DNA of 64,000 nt from Candidatus Altimarinota bacterium (GTDB lineage: Bacteria > Patescibacteriota > Gracilibacteria > BD1-5 > UBA6164): NCBI GenBank assembly GCA_030683605.1, contig JAUXPL010000018.1, forward strand, positions 1 to 64,000. Direction: 5' to 3'. The notes under the pieces were generated by a model. The model saw nothing but the letters and a program-made list of their open reading frames with translations, had not been told where the DNA came from and made no database searches. Of the stretch, positions 52,461-64,000 are shown piece after piece; position 1 is the stretch's first letter, and each line of letters begins with the position of its first letter. The translations under genes were made by a program, and so were the position numbers.

Positions 52461-53939
52461 TTAAATTATATTACATAATATTGGTTCTGTTTTCATACCT
52501 ACCCATTTTTGAAATAATGCCTTATTTTCTTCTTTTCTTAAATTATCAAAAAGGAAATCAAGTACTGCATAATCAAGTATTTTTTTATGATCCTTAGAAT
52601 AATTTGGTATTATATTTCATGTAGTTTTGTATGAATGTATAGGACAAACTCAAATATATGGTTTATAAACACTATCATTGTATCATGGTAATCAATCCAA
52701 TGTAGAGGCTTGAACCATAACTTTTGTTGTTTCTGACTCTATCATATTTTTATATGTTTCTGCTCAAGAATCTGAAACAGTAGTCATCAAAAAGTTTTCA
52801 TCTCACATTCTTCATAGCATTCTTCATTCATCACAGCTATATATTTTCCCATCGTAATTATATGCTACTTGTCAAATACAAGCTCAACAAGGACTTCTCT
52901 CATCTAAATAATTAGGATCAGTATCTGTAAGTATTTTTGATAAATATATCATACTTAATGATTCTCTAAAATTTACTCCAGATTTATTTAATTCCAATAT
53001 ATAAGCCATAGATTTATAATAAAATTCTATGAATTCTTCAGGTTCATATCACAATTTTTCTAATTCTGCAGCAGCAAATCAATATGGATTCAATGGTCTT
53101 AAAAAAATAGAATCAAGTCATAATTTTATATATGTATCTATTATTTCCTTATATCTACTTAATGATTTTTTGGTTACAGTTAATAGTGCTCATATTTTAT
53201 TATTTATTCATCTTTTAGAATATTCTTCATTTATTCTTTTTATCCAATATGTAACTTGTTCATAACTATTCCCTTCTTTGAATGTTCTATTATAATTATG
53301 AGTTTCTTCATCTCAATCTAAAGATGTAGATATTCATACATTATTCTCTATTAGATAATTCATCTTTTCTTCGTCCATCAATGTTAGATTTGTAACTAAT
53401 GCAAAAGTAACATTTTTTTTCAAATGATAAGATTTAATAGATGCATATTCAATAATATATTTTACTATATCCCAATTAACTAGTGATTCTCATCATTGAA
53501 ATTCTATAGTTAGATTTTGACTAGAAGTGTAAAATATTGCATCTACTACTTTTTTTGCTGTATCCTCTGTCATATCCATATTTTTTGCTGTCATTGGAGC
53601 TACAGCTGCATGACAATATTGACATTTATGGTTACATCTAAGAGTTGTTACAATAATATGCAATGTTGGTCAAAATGCCAAAAAAGCATTTTTTTGTGCA
53701 AATGATTTAGCCATATCTAGCTCATAATCATTATTTTTTATAAATTTTTTACTTAATAATTCATCATATTTTTCTCACGAATTTAATTTACCTGAAATAA
53801 AATCTCAAAAATCATTTTTATCTATAAAACAATATTTTCAAATATCGTTAGTTATTAAATAAGAATCTAAATCAAATTTTTTAAATCTAAAAAATCACAG
53901 ATTATTATTCAATTTTTTAATTTTTCCAATTTCTAACAT
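52461..53939 (-). CDS. hxsB: HxsB-like radical SAM maturase
   Basis: 492 residues. The N-terminus has the HxsB-type layout (FFRFKKFDLDSYLITNDIG, then DFGDFISGKL), followed by LHIIVTTLRCNHKCQYCH (Cx3Cx2C at about 96-103), NMDMTEDTAKKVVDAIF, IEFQGGESLVNWD and TSLDGD. The SPASM-like C-terminus has SPCGACIG (about 350), YSCDEGRML and GVCPIHSY. The strings IEFQGGE and TLRCNHKC.YCH are what I know of HxsB (TIGR03978). It would modify the His-Gly-Ser repeat protein. 3 bp separate it from the upstream small gene. Confidence 0.82.
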
Positions 53940-53942
53940 AGA

Positions 53943-54137
53943 TTATTCATTAATTAATCAAATAACATAATTTCAAAACTCTAGAAATATTTCATCTATA
54001 TCTTCATTTGAATCTCACACAATTATCAATTCATTATTCTTCATTGTTATTATTGCAGCATCTTTATAATCAGAAATAGCTTCTAATATTTTTTCTTTTG
54101 GATAAATATTTAAATCTATTTTTATATTTTTTTTCAT
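53943..54137 (-). CDS. Small HxsD-like protein
   Basis: 64 residues: MKKNIKIDLNIYPKEKILEA, DAAIITMKNNELIIV, then FLEFGNYVIGLINE. The pattern (N-terminal strand with IY, helix, strand with a charged turn, late F..N) is that of HxsD but shorter. It is sandwiched between hxsD (9-bp gap) and hxsB (3-bp gap), hence an operon member. It could be a precursor-binding partner, like the RRE-type helpers of other RiPP systems; that is inference. Confidence 0.6.
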
Positions 54138-54146
54138 ATATTCTTT

Positions 54147-54704
54147 TTATTTACTAATATTTTCTTTTGCTTTTTTTACTCACTCTAGATTAATCATTAT
54201 TTGTGGTTTTTCTTCACTATTAGATTCTTCCTCTATTTCTTTTAATATACGAGCTATTTCCTCTTCATTTATTTGCAAATCAGGATCATTTTCTATCTCT
54301 TTCAATATATCATCTATATCTTTATCAAAATCAATTTGATTATTTTCTATATTATTATCAGTATTTATTTCTCTAAAATTATTTATATCCAAACTATTTC
54401 AAATAGCTGCTCATACAATTCTCTCTCTTATTTCTTTATTGCTTATTTCTAAATCACTTCTCAAATTAACAGACAAAAGTTCATCAGAAAAATCCAATAA
54501 TACTGTTTTTGCATCTTGTTTATTATCAGATTTTTTAGTAAATTGTACTATTATATTTTTATTCTCATCAAACTTGAAAAAGAAATAACCTTTGTCTAAA
54601 AAATTATAAGCTGCTTTCAAAACTATATCTTTACTAAAAATATTTGAATCTATTAATAATTCAAATTTTTCTCACTCAACTACTTCATTTAAAAATATTT
54701 CCAT
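54147..54704 (-). CDS. hxsD: HxsD-like protein with acidic C-terminal extension
   Basis: 185 residues. Residues 1-110 follow the HxsD (TIGR03976) layout: SNIFSKDIVLKAAYNFLDKG, strand IIVQF, LLDFSDELLSVNLR, then SNKEIRERIVGAAIGNSL. Residues 115-185 are an added acidic segment (DDILKEIENDPDLQ, NEEEIARILKEIEEE) that looks like two related helices. It is first in the four-gene cassette, 76 bp downstream of atpC on the same strand. HxsD is a required partner of the Hxs maturases with unknown biochemistry. Confidence 0.7.
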
Positions 54705-54751
54705 AATAAATTTTATTTATATAAAATATAATCTAATTCTAATCAACAAAC

Positions 54752-54781
54752 AAAAAAAACCAAACTAAAGTTTGATTTTTT
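54752..54781 (-). terminator. Weak terminator after atpC
   Basis: Read on the minus strand: ATCAAACT, AGTTTGGT-like arms, followed by eight Ts. It may separate the ATP synthase transcript from the Hxs cassette, or allow partial read-through. Confidence 0.6.
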
Positions 54782-55212
54782 TATTTACCTAAATCTCATA
54801 ATTTTAATTGTGTAACAGATTTTAATAATAAATCTTCTGCTTCAATAAATTTATCCATATCAATTTTATCTTTTGAATGTTTATATTTTTCCATTAACTC
54901 TATAGCATCTTTTTTTGCCTTTTCAGCTTTTTCTGTATCCAATGTATCAACAGTTACAAGCATATCAATAAGTACTTTAACTTCTGAATTTGATACTTCC
55001 AAAACTCATGATCATATAGCAAAATCTTTTTCTTCTTTTTCTCATAATTCATTTATATATACAATACTAAGAATAGAAGGATTAAGTACAGTAACCAATG
55101 GAGTATGACCATTCAAAATAGTTATAGCTCATATCTTTGTATTAGCATTAACAGATTCTACTGTATCTGATTTAAATAAATTTCATTCAAATGACAATAT
55201 TTCTATTTTCAT
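54781..55212 (-). CDS. atpC: ATP synthase epsilon subunit
   Basis: 143 residues. The N-terminal beta-sandwich starts MKIEILSFEGNLFKSDTVES, with GAITILNGHTPLVTVL the conserved block, and a C-terminal helical hairpin (EKAEKAKKDAIELMEKYK) ends the protein. Central-stalk subunit of F1. Separated from atpD by 78 bp that hold a palindromic element. UGA-Gly occurs in GNLF and GEKEEK. Confidence 0.95.
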
Positions 55213-55252
55213 ATTTTTTTAAATTACTAATAAAACCCACTTTATTTTAGTT

Positions 55253-55290
55253 TTACCCCTCCCCTGACAAGGGGAGGTTGGGAGGGGTTA
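55253..55290. repeat. Short GC-rich palindromic element between atpD and atpC
   Basis: CCCCTCCCCTGACAAGGGGAGG, then TTGGGAGGGGTTATTA. It sits directly after the atpD stop (55291). Confidence 0.8.
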
Positions 55291-56682
<1,392 letters not shown>

Positions 56683-56705
56683 TTAAAGTTTATTAATGAT
56701 TAATA

Positions 56706-57233
56706 TTATTTTATTTCCTTACCTATTTTTATATCTAAATTAGGAAAATTATCTACTATTTCAATGTTATCATTATTATTTATATAATTTTCATTATTAT
56801 AAATAATATCAGGTTTAAATCATTCAGTTTTATCAATATCATTAACGATTATATTTACTCACTCGTCTTTTAAATCATCAAATTTTGAAAATACATTTAA
56901 ATCATTTTGAGATTTTTCTTTCAAAATATTGTTTTCTTGATTTTGTTCAACTACTATATTATTATCTGTTTTCAATTCATTATTTTTTTCATGAGATGAA
57001 AATATAGGTAAATAAAAATATTTTCTAAGAATTAAAGTAAATATAAAAATTAATACAACTATAGCAACTTGTATAATTTCAAATATTGGATCTGTAGGAT
57101 CTAAAATATCCTTTCATAACATTAATAAAATACTAGGAAAAATAAATGAAAAAATTATCGAAACCAAAAGAACATAAAATATGTAAAACAACATATTTAA
57201 AACAACTCTATATAAATTAATTTTCTTTTTCAT
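56706..57233 (-). CDS. Two-helix membrane protein with acidic tail, inserted in the ATP synthase operon
   Basis: 175 residues. Two hydrophobic segments (about 10-38 and 48-68), then a hydrophilic, Asn/Asp/Glu-rich tail. It is not AtpI (no matching motifs) and no other family is recognised. It lies between atpG and atpD, normally adjacent genes, in the same direction, 23 bp from atpD. Upstream it is separated from atpG by a large palindromic element. It may be an assembly or regulatory factor, or a chance insertion. Confidence 0.75.
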
Positions 57234-57308
57234 AAAAATTTTATATTATTTAATAAACAATTGTATTGTATAATAAATATTTTATTTGTAAAGAGCTACT
57301 TTTGTCTT

Positions 57309-57500
57309 TAACCCAATAACTTTAAGTTATGGAATTGTGTACTATGGTTTTATTCCCTCCCCCTTACGGGTACTCCCTTTGGAAAAGGGAGAAATTTCTT
57401 CCCTTTCCAAGGGAAGTCCCGAGGTACGAGGGGATGGGTTAGAAAAATATACCACATATTCACATAACTTAATGGTATTAGTTACCCCCCCGCAAGGGGG
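57309..57500. repeat. Composite GC-rich palindromic element inside the ATP synthase operon
   Basis: Outer pair TAACTTTAAGTTATGG (57315) and CATAACTTAATGG (57462). Inner blocks CCCTCCCCCTTACGGGTACTC, CCCTTTGGAAAAGGGAG, CTTCCCTTTCCAAGGGAAG and CGAGGGGATGGGTTA, the same order as in 28521-28669. A further CCCCCCGCAAGGGGG hairpin follows. It lies between atpG and gene X. Confidence 0.9.
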
Positions 57501-57544
57501 TAAGTTCTGTCAACCAATCGCTTTTCAGGCTATTTGGACATCAC

Positions 57545-58447
57545 TTATTCTTTCATAGACTCAACTCAACTTACTATTTCTGAAATTTCTTTAGTAATAG
57601 CAGCTTGTCTAGCTTTATTATATTGTAGTACTAATTTTGAAGCAAATTTATTTGCATTATCTTTTGCATTTTTCATAGCAATCATTCTAGAGCTATGTTC
57701 AGAAGCCTTTGACTCAATTAATATATCAAAAAACATAGAATCAACCAACATAGGTAATACTTCTTCTAACAAGTCATGTAATGAGGGTTCTACTAAATAT
57801 GCAGATTCATCATTTTTATTATCAGAGTATTTAAAATCATCTCACAAAATATCTCTAAAATATTTTTCAATAGAAACATCCGTCAATGGTAACAATTCTC
57901 TAGATATAGGAATTTGTCTAATAGTATTTACATAATAATTATAAAATACTACTACTTTTTTGTAATTTCAAGTAGAAAATTTTTCTAAAATCATTCTAGA
58001 AACTGACTTAGAGAAAATTAAATTGATATTATCTCAAAAATGATCTGAAAAATCAGCAACTATATTATTTCATGTTCTAGCTAAAAATTGACTTCATCTT
58101 TTTCACAATGAAATAAAATCTATATCAGTTCTATTAGATTTCACATATTCATTAACTTTTTTCATTACATTAATATTATAACCTCAACATAATCATTTAT
58201 TTGAAGTTATAACTATTCATAATGTTTTAGAAGAATTACTTTCTTTATTAAAATATATAGACTCAGAAAAATGTCAGTTAATATTCATAAAAACTTCCAA
58301 TATTCATCTAATATACTCTTTTTTTTCTAGAGCCAAATCTTGGGCTTTTTTCATCTTTACAGTAGAAATAAGCTCCATAGCCTTAGTTATTTTTGAAGTA
58401 TTTTTAATTGATTTTATTCTTCTTTTAATTTCTTTTCAAGTTGCCAT
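57545..58447 (-). CDS. atpG: ATP synthase gamma subunit
   Basis: 300 residues. N-terminus [33 protein letters not shown], and C-terminal [14 protein letters not shown]. Rotor shaft of F1. UGA encodes the Gly of GLCGGYN. A palindromic element follows about 45 bp after the stop. Confidence 0.97.
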
Positions 58448-58479
58448 ATTTTTTATATGTTATTTAAAAATGAGAATTT

Positions 58480-59985
58480 TTATTTATTGATTTCAACTAC
58501 TTTTCCAATAAGTTCTTTTAATTTAGCCTCAGCTTCTTCTGTTAATTCATTTTTAGTTGAAATAGTTTCAAGTATAGATTTTTCATCATCCAAATTCAAA
58601 TATAATTCATGTTCAAATTTCTTTATACTAGATACTTCTAATCCGTCTAAATATCCTTTTGATCAAGCATAAATAGAACAAACTTGCTTTGGTACAGAAA
58701 CTGGCTCAAATACACCTTGTTTTAATAATTCCATCATCCTTTTACCTCTTTCTAATTGTGCTCTAGTAGAAGCGTCTAAATCAGAAGCAAATTGTGAAAA
58801 TGCAGCCAATTCTCTATATTGAGCTAAGTCTAATTTCAAAGTACCTGATACTTTTTTCATAGCTTTTATTTGGGCTGCTCATCATACTCTTGATACAGAT
58901 AATCATACATTTATAGCTGGTTTTTGTCCAGAATTAAATAAATCTGATTCCAAGAATATTTGACCATCTGTGATAGAAATTACATTTGTAGGTACATATG
59001 CAGATACATCACCTCATTGAGTTTCAATTATAGGTAATGCAGTTAATGAACCAGCTCATAATTTATCATTTAGTTTTGAAGCTCTTTCTAATAATCTAGA
59101 GTGTAGATAAAATACATCTCATGGATACGCTTCTCTTCCTGGTGGTCTTCTAAGTAATAATGACATTTCTCTATAAGCATTAGCTTGTTTAGATAAATCA
59201 TCATAAATGATTAATGCATGTTGACCATTAAACATGAAGTATTCTGCCATAGAACATCCAGAATAAGGAGCTAAATATTGCATAGCAGCTGAAGAAGATG
59301 CTCAAGCTGAAACAACTATAGTATAATCCATAGCTCATCTACTTCTCAATTCTTCAACTATTCTAGCAACTTTACCTTCTTTTTGTCAAATAGCAACATA
59401 TACACAAGTCATTCATAAACCTTTTTGGTTAAGAATAGTATCAATTGCTATTTGTGTTTTACCTGTTTGTCTATCTCAAATGATTAATTCTCTTTGTCAT
59501 CTTCAAATTGGTACTAATGCATCAATAGCTTTTATACCTGTTTGCATTGATTCATGTACTGATTTTCTAGACATTACTCAAGTTGCAACTCTTTCTACTG
59601 GATATTTTTCTGTTGAATTGATTTCACCAAGTCAATCTATAGGATTTCAAAGTGCGTCTACTACTCTACCGATAAGACCATTTCAAACTGGTACTTCTAA
59701 TGTTCTACCAGTAGCTTTTGCTTTTTCTCATTCTTTTATGTTTGAAAATCATTCTAAAATAACAACTCAAACATAATGTTCTTCTAGATTCAAAGCTATT
59801 CAAACAGCTTTAGAATCAAATTCAACTACTTCATTATAAGCCACATTTCTAAGTCAAGTTACTTTAGCAACTCCATCTCAAAGATAGAAAACTTCTCAAA
59901 TATTTTCTATTCAAGGTGTAGTATCTAAAATATCTATTTTTTTCTCTATGTCACTTATAATTCAGCTCAATAAGTCATTTGACAT
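58480..59985 (-). CDS. atpA: ATP synthase alpha subunit
   Basis: 501 residues, full length. [11 protein letters not shown] (P-loop), [57 protein letters not shown]. Non-catalytic hexamer partner of AtpD. UGA is frequent, including the GGAAQ region. 32 bp from atpG. Confidence 0.98.
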
Positions 59986-60010
59986 AAGTAATTTAAATTA
60001 CAAATTAAAA

Positions 60011-60382
60011 TTATTTAAGTAAAAAGCTTTCAATCTTTTTATAACTTAAATCTAACATATCATAATCACTAAAAATCCTCAATCATCAATTCAACTCTGG
60101 ATTTTCTTTAAAAATAATTTCATCAGTTGGAACGTTTTTATTAAAAGCTTTACTATATATAGAAATACTTAATGATTCTAAATCTTTTTGTGACATAGAT
60201 GGAAAATATTCCACTATATATGAAGATTTTCAAGTATTTACTTTTGTAAATTCTTTAAATCATCTTTTATTTCATAAATCTTTTAATAACATTTTAACTC
60301 ACTTCAAATCTTTAAGTAAACTTTTTAGTTCTTCTCTATTTAAATTTTGCCAATCATTTAAATGGCTATTAGTATTTTCCAT
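60011..60382 (-). CDS. atpH: ATP synthase delta subunit (short)
   Basis: 123 residues, shorter than the usual 170-180. The C-terminal signature is present: NPELNGGLRIFSDYDMLDLS matches the conserved GG.R...D.v.D.S block. The N-terminal six-helix domain is reduced. Position between atpF and atpA confirms the call. Confidence 0.85.
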
Positions 60383-60391
60383 AAAATTTTA

Positions 60392-60865
60392 TTAGTTTAT
60401 AGAATTTAATTCTTTTTCTACAAAGTCTTTATTAATATTTTCTTTATCAAAAAGTTTCTTATTAACTTTTAGAGCTAAATCTATTACTCTAGTTTTGATA
60501 TTTGAAAGCATTTTGTTTTTTTCTACTTCCATTTCTTTTTCAGCAGATGAAATCAATGCTTTGGCATCACTCATTGCTTTAGAAAGAATACTTTCTTTTT
60601 CTTTTTTAGCAGAAGCTATAGCAAATTCTTCAATTTCTCATACTTTTTTTCTAGATTCTTCAAGTATTTTTTGTACTTCAATATCTGCCAATTCTAGTTT
60701 TTCTTTATATTGTTTTTGCATCAAATCAATATTTTCTAATTTTGATTTTCTATCTTCTATTGCATCAACTATTTTTTTTCATAGAAAATGCTTAAAAATA
60801 AAAAGTAATAATAGAAAATTTATTATTTGAGCTATAATTGTTCAAAAATTTAATCCTTCATTCAT
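60392..60865 (-). CDS. atpF: ATP synthase b subunit
   Basis: 157 residues. N-terminal membrane helix (FGTIIAQIINFLLLLFIFKHF) followed by a long charged coiled coil. It forms the peripheral stalk. Start at 60865 (MNEGLNFG), with UGA for the second Gly. 32 bp from atpE. Confidence 0.95.
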
Positions 60866-60897
60866 TTAAATAAAATTAGTAAATAATCTATTCCTTA

Positions 60898-61338
60898 TTA
60901 TCCTAAAATTTGCATTGCAACAATAAGACCATAGATAGCTGCAGATTCAACCAAAGCTACAAATAGTACCATAAAAGTTAACATTTTTTGTTTATTTTCT
61001 GGATTTCTATTCATTGCTTCTAATGATCAAGCTATTAAAAATCATTCTCAAATCGCAGCTCATAATCAAGCTAATCAAACAGCTAAACCAGCTCATGCAG
61101 ATTGAATTAATGATAAACCTTCTGTTCACAATATTTTTTGTGCAACAATTAATCAGTAAATAGCTGAAGATTCAGCTAAAGCTATTCATAATACTGTAAC
61201 TGTTAGAAAAAATGAAATCATAGCAGGATTTCTACCCATTAATTCAACCGATTTTTTAGCAATTATTCATTCTCAAATACCAATTCCTATTCAAGATAAC
61301 CCTATAGCTAAACCAGCTCAAATATACATTTCATTCAT
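60898..61338 (-). CDS. atpE: ATP synthase c subunit, tandem double hairpin
   Basis: 146 residues, twice the normal length. Two homologous hairpins: AGLAIGLSGIGIGIGEG ... LAESSAIYGLIVAQKILG, and AGLAVGLAGLGAAIGEG ... LVESAAIYGLIVAMQILG. Each has a polar loop with RNP (GRNPAM, NRNPENK), the ion-binding Glu in AES/VES, and a Glu in helix 1 (GEG). Two carboxylates plus ES..Y are the pattern of Na+-binding c-rings. Fused c subunits are typical of V-type and of a few F-type enzymes. Many of the helix Gly are UGA. Confidence 0.93.
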
Positions 61339-61371
61339 AAAATATAATTAATTATAAAATAATAAAAATAA

Positions 61372-62238
61372 CTAAACCTTTGATACTTTAATAAATATTG
61401 CTACAAGCAGTGAAAAAACAAATGCTTGAATAAGAGCTACTAAAGTTCATTGCAAGTAAACAATTAATGGAAAAACAACAGGAAAATCTATATTTGTCAT
61501 CCATTGTGTAAGCGAAATTAATCATCAAACCATCATCATAAGTAAAACAGATCATGATGTAACATTTCAAAACAACCTAAATGATAATGATACGACTTTA
61601 GCAAATACTCAAATAATATCTAAAAATCCTAAAAATAGTGATAAAAATATATCAAATATTTTTACTAATATTCATAGAGGAATATCATAAATAGGTTTTA
61701 ATTTTCACTTTTCATAAGGTATATAATTCTTTCAAAATATAGGTACATATTCATGAAAAAATTTAAATAATCATAAATGTTTTGCTTGTATAAACAATAT
61801 TAATAAAACTGATACTATTGCCATTGCCAAATCAAAACTCATAAGTGTAGTCGGAGTAGATATGTAATCTCTCAATTTCAAATCTTGATTTATAATTCAA
61901 GGCTGAGTTTCAAATGCTGGTAATATTATATCACTAAAAGTTCATAATAAATTTGAAAATAATATAACAAAAAATAAACTTATTATATACATTTTTACAA
62001 ATCTTTGTTCATCTTTTCATAAAATATCTTCGAAAAAATTATAAATATTTTCAAATGCTAATTCAAAAAGTTGATAAAATTTGCTCTTATTAAAAAACTT
62101 TGAGGATATTATTAATATTGTTAAAAATAACATCAAAACAATAAGACCTGTTGAAAATCATGTATTTGTATAAAAACTTATCATTTCCGCAAAAGTTTTA
62201 TCTACAAATTGTGATACTCAACTTAAACCTTGTTCCAT
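61372..62238 (-). CDS. atpB: ATP synthase a subunit
   Basis: 288 residues, about five membrane segments. SLSFRLFGNVTSGSVLL holds the essential Arg of helix 4, and LVALIQAFVFSLLVAIFI is helix 5. It forms the half-channels against the c-ring. First gene of the operon, directly downstream of the promoter at 62281-62308. UGA is Gly in FGN-adjacent positions. Confidence 0.96.
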
Positions 62239-62280
62239 ATATTATAGTTAAGAAATAAGCTTTTTTTTAAAGCAGCAAGC

Positions 62281-62308
62281 ATTATATAAAATAAAAATTA
62301 AAAATCAA
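62281..62308 (-). promoter_or_regulatory. Sigma70-type promoter of the ATP synthase operon
   Basis: On the minus strand, TTGATT (62308-62303) and TATAAT (62286-62281) with a 16-bp spacer, about 43 bp upstream of the atpB ATG. Same boxes and spacing as the rpoD promoter. Confidence 0.7.
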
Positions 62309-62346
62309 ATTATATTATATATATATTTTTTTAGCCATATTATTAA

Positions 62347-62391
62347 AATAAAAACTAAGATATTATACTATTTTATATCTTAGTTTTTATT
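62347..62391 (-). terminator. Terminator of the beta-propeller gene
   Basis: AATAAAAACTAAGATAT / ATATCTTAGTTTTTATT, 17-bp stem, just after the stop at 62400 on the minus strand. Confidence 0.85.
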
Positions 62392-62399
62392 TATAAATA

Positions 62400-64000
62400 T
62401 TAATTACCCAATTTAACACTTGCTTTATTTGCTCATGTTTTTATATCTGTACTTTTAATCATATCATCACTTATAGAATAAGTATTACTTCATACCCATA
62501 CAGCTCTTTTTATGAAACTTTTACTATATTCCCAACTCTTTGATGCCACATATTCTCAAATAGTAGAATCTGCGTAACAATATCTAGGTACATAACTATA
62601 TTGAACATCTTCACAATATTCACCTCATCAGATTAATTGTACACATTTCTTTTGAGTACTTTCTTTTGTATATACTGAACATTCTTTTTTTCTTTCAACT
62701 TCAGCATTAGTAGTATCTAAATGTGTAAGTCTAAAATCTTCTTTTATTCAAGTGTCTTTATTTACAGTTAGAGTAACTAATCATTGGAAGAAATCTTTTT
62801 GTCTATATATATCTACTTTATCATTTGTATACAAACTTACTGGTAAAAATAATTTGTTATCACTAGCTTTCCACATAAACATCCTAGGATTATCCAATGC
62901 TTCTGAATAACTACCGTATCATCATAAAGTTTGAGAATATTTTTGTTTAACAATTATTCACTTATAATCACCTGTATCACATTTTGTTTTTTCTTCTGCT
63001 GTTAAATTAGTATCTCAACATTTTTTGTTATAATTTATTTCATACAAATCTACTTTTACTCAATCATTAACTACTCCTCCCCATTGATTTTCTTTTGTAT
63101 TATATCATAATCATATCAAATGATTTGCATCATATGGATGTAAATAAGTACTATAACCTGGAATCTTTAGTTCCCCAAGTACTTTTGGTTTTGCTCCATC
63201 AGCTACATCTATTACAAATAATGGATCAATCTGTTCAAAAGTAACTAGAAATAATTTATCTCAAATATACCTACTTCATTTGAATTGTTCTCATTTTCAT
63301 AGATTTTTTAGACTTCATTTAAGTTTTAAATCTTTGTCTAATATATATAAATCAGTAAAACTATTATTACCACTATTATCCCAATTATTGGTTTGAGTTA
63401 GTATTCTAAAATCTCATTTATATTCATCCATAGAATATTGAGTGAGTGGATTACCTGGAACTATTGTAGATTGTTGATATTTTAAATCAACTCACTTAAT
63501 ATTTACCTTATGTACTAATGTATTAGTTCATCTAGAAAACCATGGGATCATACATCTAGCATTTACAGGACAAGAAAAATCATAATTATTATACATATAT
63601 GAAGTCAAATACATATTTTCAGTACTCATATACAATTCAGCATTTGATCATGCTATTACTTTTGTTTTTACTTCTTTTGATGTATCTTTTGTATCTATAA
63701 TAGAAATAATATTATATGACGGATCAAAATCATATTTTTTGATAGTTTCTTTATCTGGTAATACATATTCTATTTCATTACATTTAGCTATATTTCAAGC
63801 TGTAATATTATATGGTAATTTTTTTCCTCTTAGATTTAGATTTTGTTTAGTTGTATCTGAATTTTTACTAATATCTATTTTTTTAGGTAATATATTAGCT
63901 GAATCAACAACTATATCATCTACTGATTTGAAATTATAATATGGTATCGAAAAATTGTTTGTAGTTACAACATAAACCAAATCTCATATTTTTCTAGTTT
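62400..64000 (-). CDS. Secreted beta-propeller domain protein (truncated at the window edge)
   Basis: At least 533 residues; the start lies beyond 64000. Repeated beta-propeller blades with TRKIGDLVYVVTT, GELKIPGYSTYLHPYDANHLIG and DLYILDKDLKLKGSLKNLG are typical of the bacterial beta-propeller domain family (PF09826-like). Several Cys (CPVNARC, CGDTNL, CSVYTKES, CYADS) indicate an extracytoplasmic protein with disulfides. The C-terminal part (VGSNTYSISDDMIKSTDI) closes the propeller. Probably a surface protein; ligand unknown. Confidence 0.85.

Noticed and set aside
57337-57558. Plus-strand ORF over the element in the ATP synthase operon
   Set aside because: It consists of palindromic element sequence and the antisense of the atpG end.

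Overview
The window reads as the chromosome of a very AT-rich bacterium in which UGA encodes glycine (genetic code 25). That code is known from the CPR/Patescibacteria lineages Absconditabacteria (SR1) and Gracilibacteria (BD1-5). Read with UGA as a stop, almost every gene breaks into pieces. Read with UGA as Gly, long ORFs appear that end only in TAA or TAG, and UGA falls exactly on invariant glycines: the DnaG zinc finger, the AtpD P-loop, the GGE motif of every radical SAM protein and the DEAD-box motifs. All CDS coordinates below use this code. No tRNA, rRNA or CRISPR array was seen.

Layout. 1-14.3 kb holds mixed housekeeping and stress genes: a DUF3179 lipoprotein, a PiT-like permease, an AlkD-type DNA repair protein, a cold-shock protein, a PadR-PspC pair with a palindromic operator, a DEAD-box helicase, an MsrA-MsrB fusion, an rSAM/selenodomain-type transferase pair with a MerA-TVP38 fusion, and CcdA with a thioredoxin-like protein. 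14.3-23 kb holds a two-component system, a nitroreductase, YraN, a DUF559 protein, tmk, dnaG and rpoD. 23-28.5 kb holds a large secreted Ig-like protein, a HExxH peptidase of the type found beside peptide-modification genes, and a prepilin-peptidase-like protein.

28.6-54.7 kb is the striking part. It holds twelve radical SAM proteins, two asparagine-synthetase-like proteins, glycosyltransferases, a DegT aminotransferase and a lipoprotein. Two of the radical SAM proteins are fusions, one to a GT28-like glycosyltransferase and one to a PaaK-like adenylating domain. At its right end is a His-Xaa-Ser (Hxs) type peptide-modification cassette: a precursor ending in seven His-Gly-Ser repeats, an HxsB-like radical SAM maturase and HxsD-like proteins. 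54.8-62.2 kb is a complete F1Fo ATP synthase operon (a-c-b-delta-alpha-gamma-X-beta-epsilon). Its c subunit is a tandem double hairpin with a carboxylate in both helices of each hairpin, and an extra membrane protein X lies between gamma and beta. The window ends inside a secreted beta-propeller protein.

Scattered through the window are about 17 short GC-rich palindromic elements that share sequence. Ten are intergenic, and several of these supply the TAA stop of the gene they abut. Seven lie inside protein-coding genes, in frame, adding about 14-46 residues. They are open in the reading frame partly because UGA is not a stop. This resembles the Rickettsia palindromic elements, but I know of no description in a recoded CPR genome. 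This element family and the Hxs cassette are the two most interesting observations.
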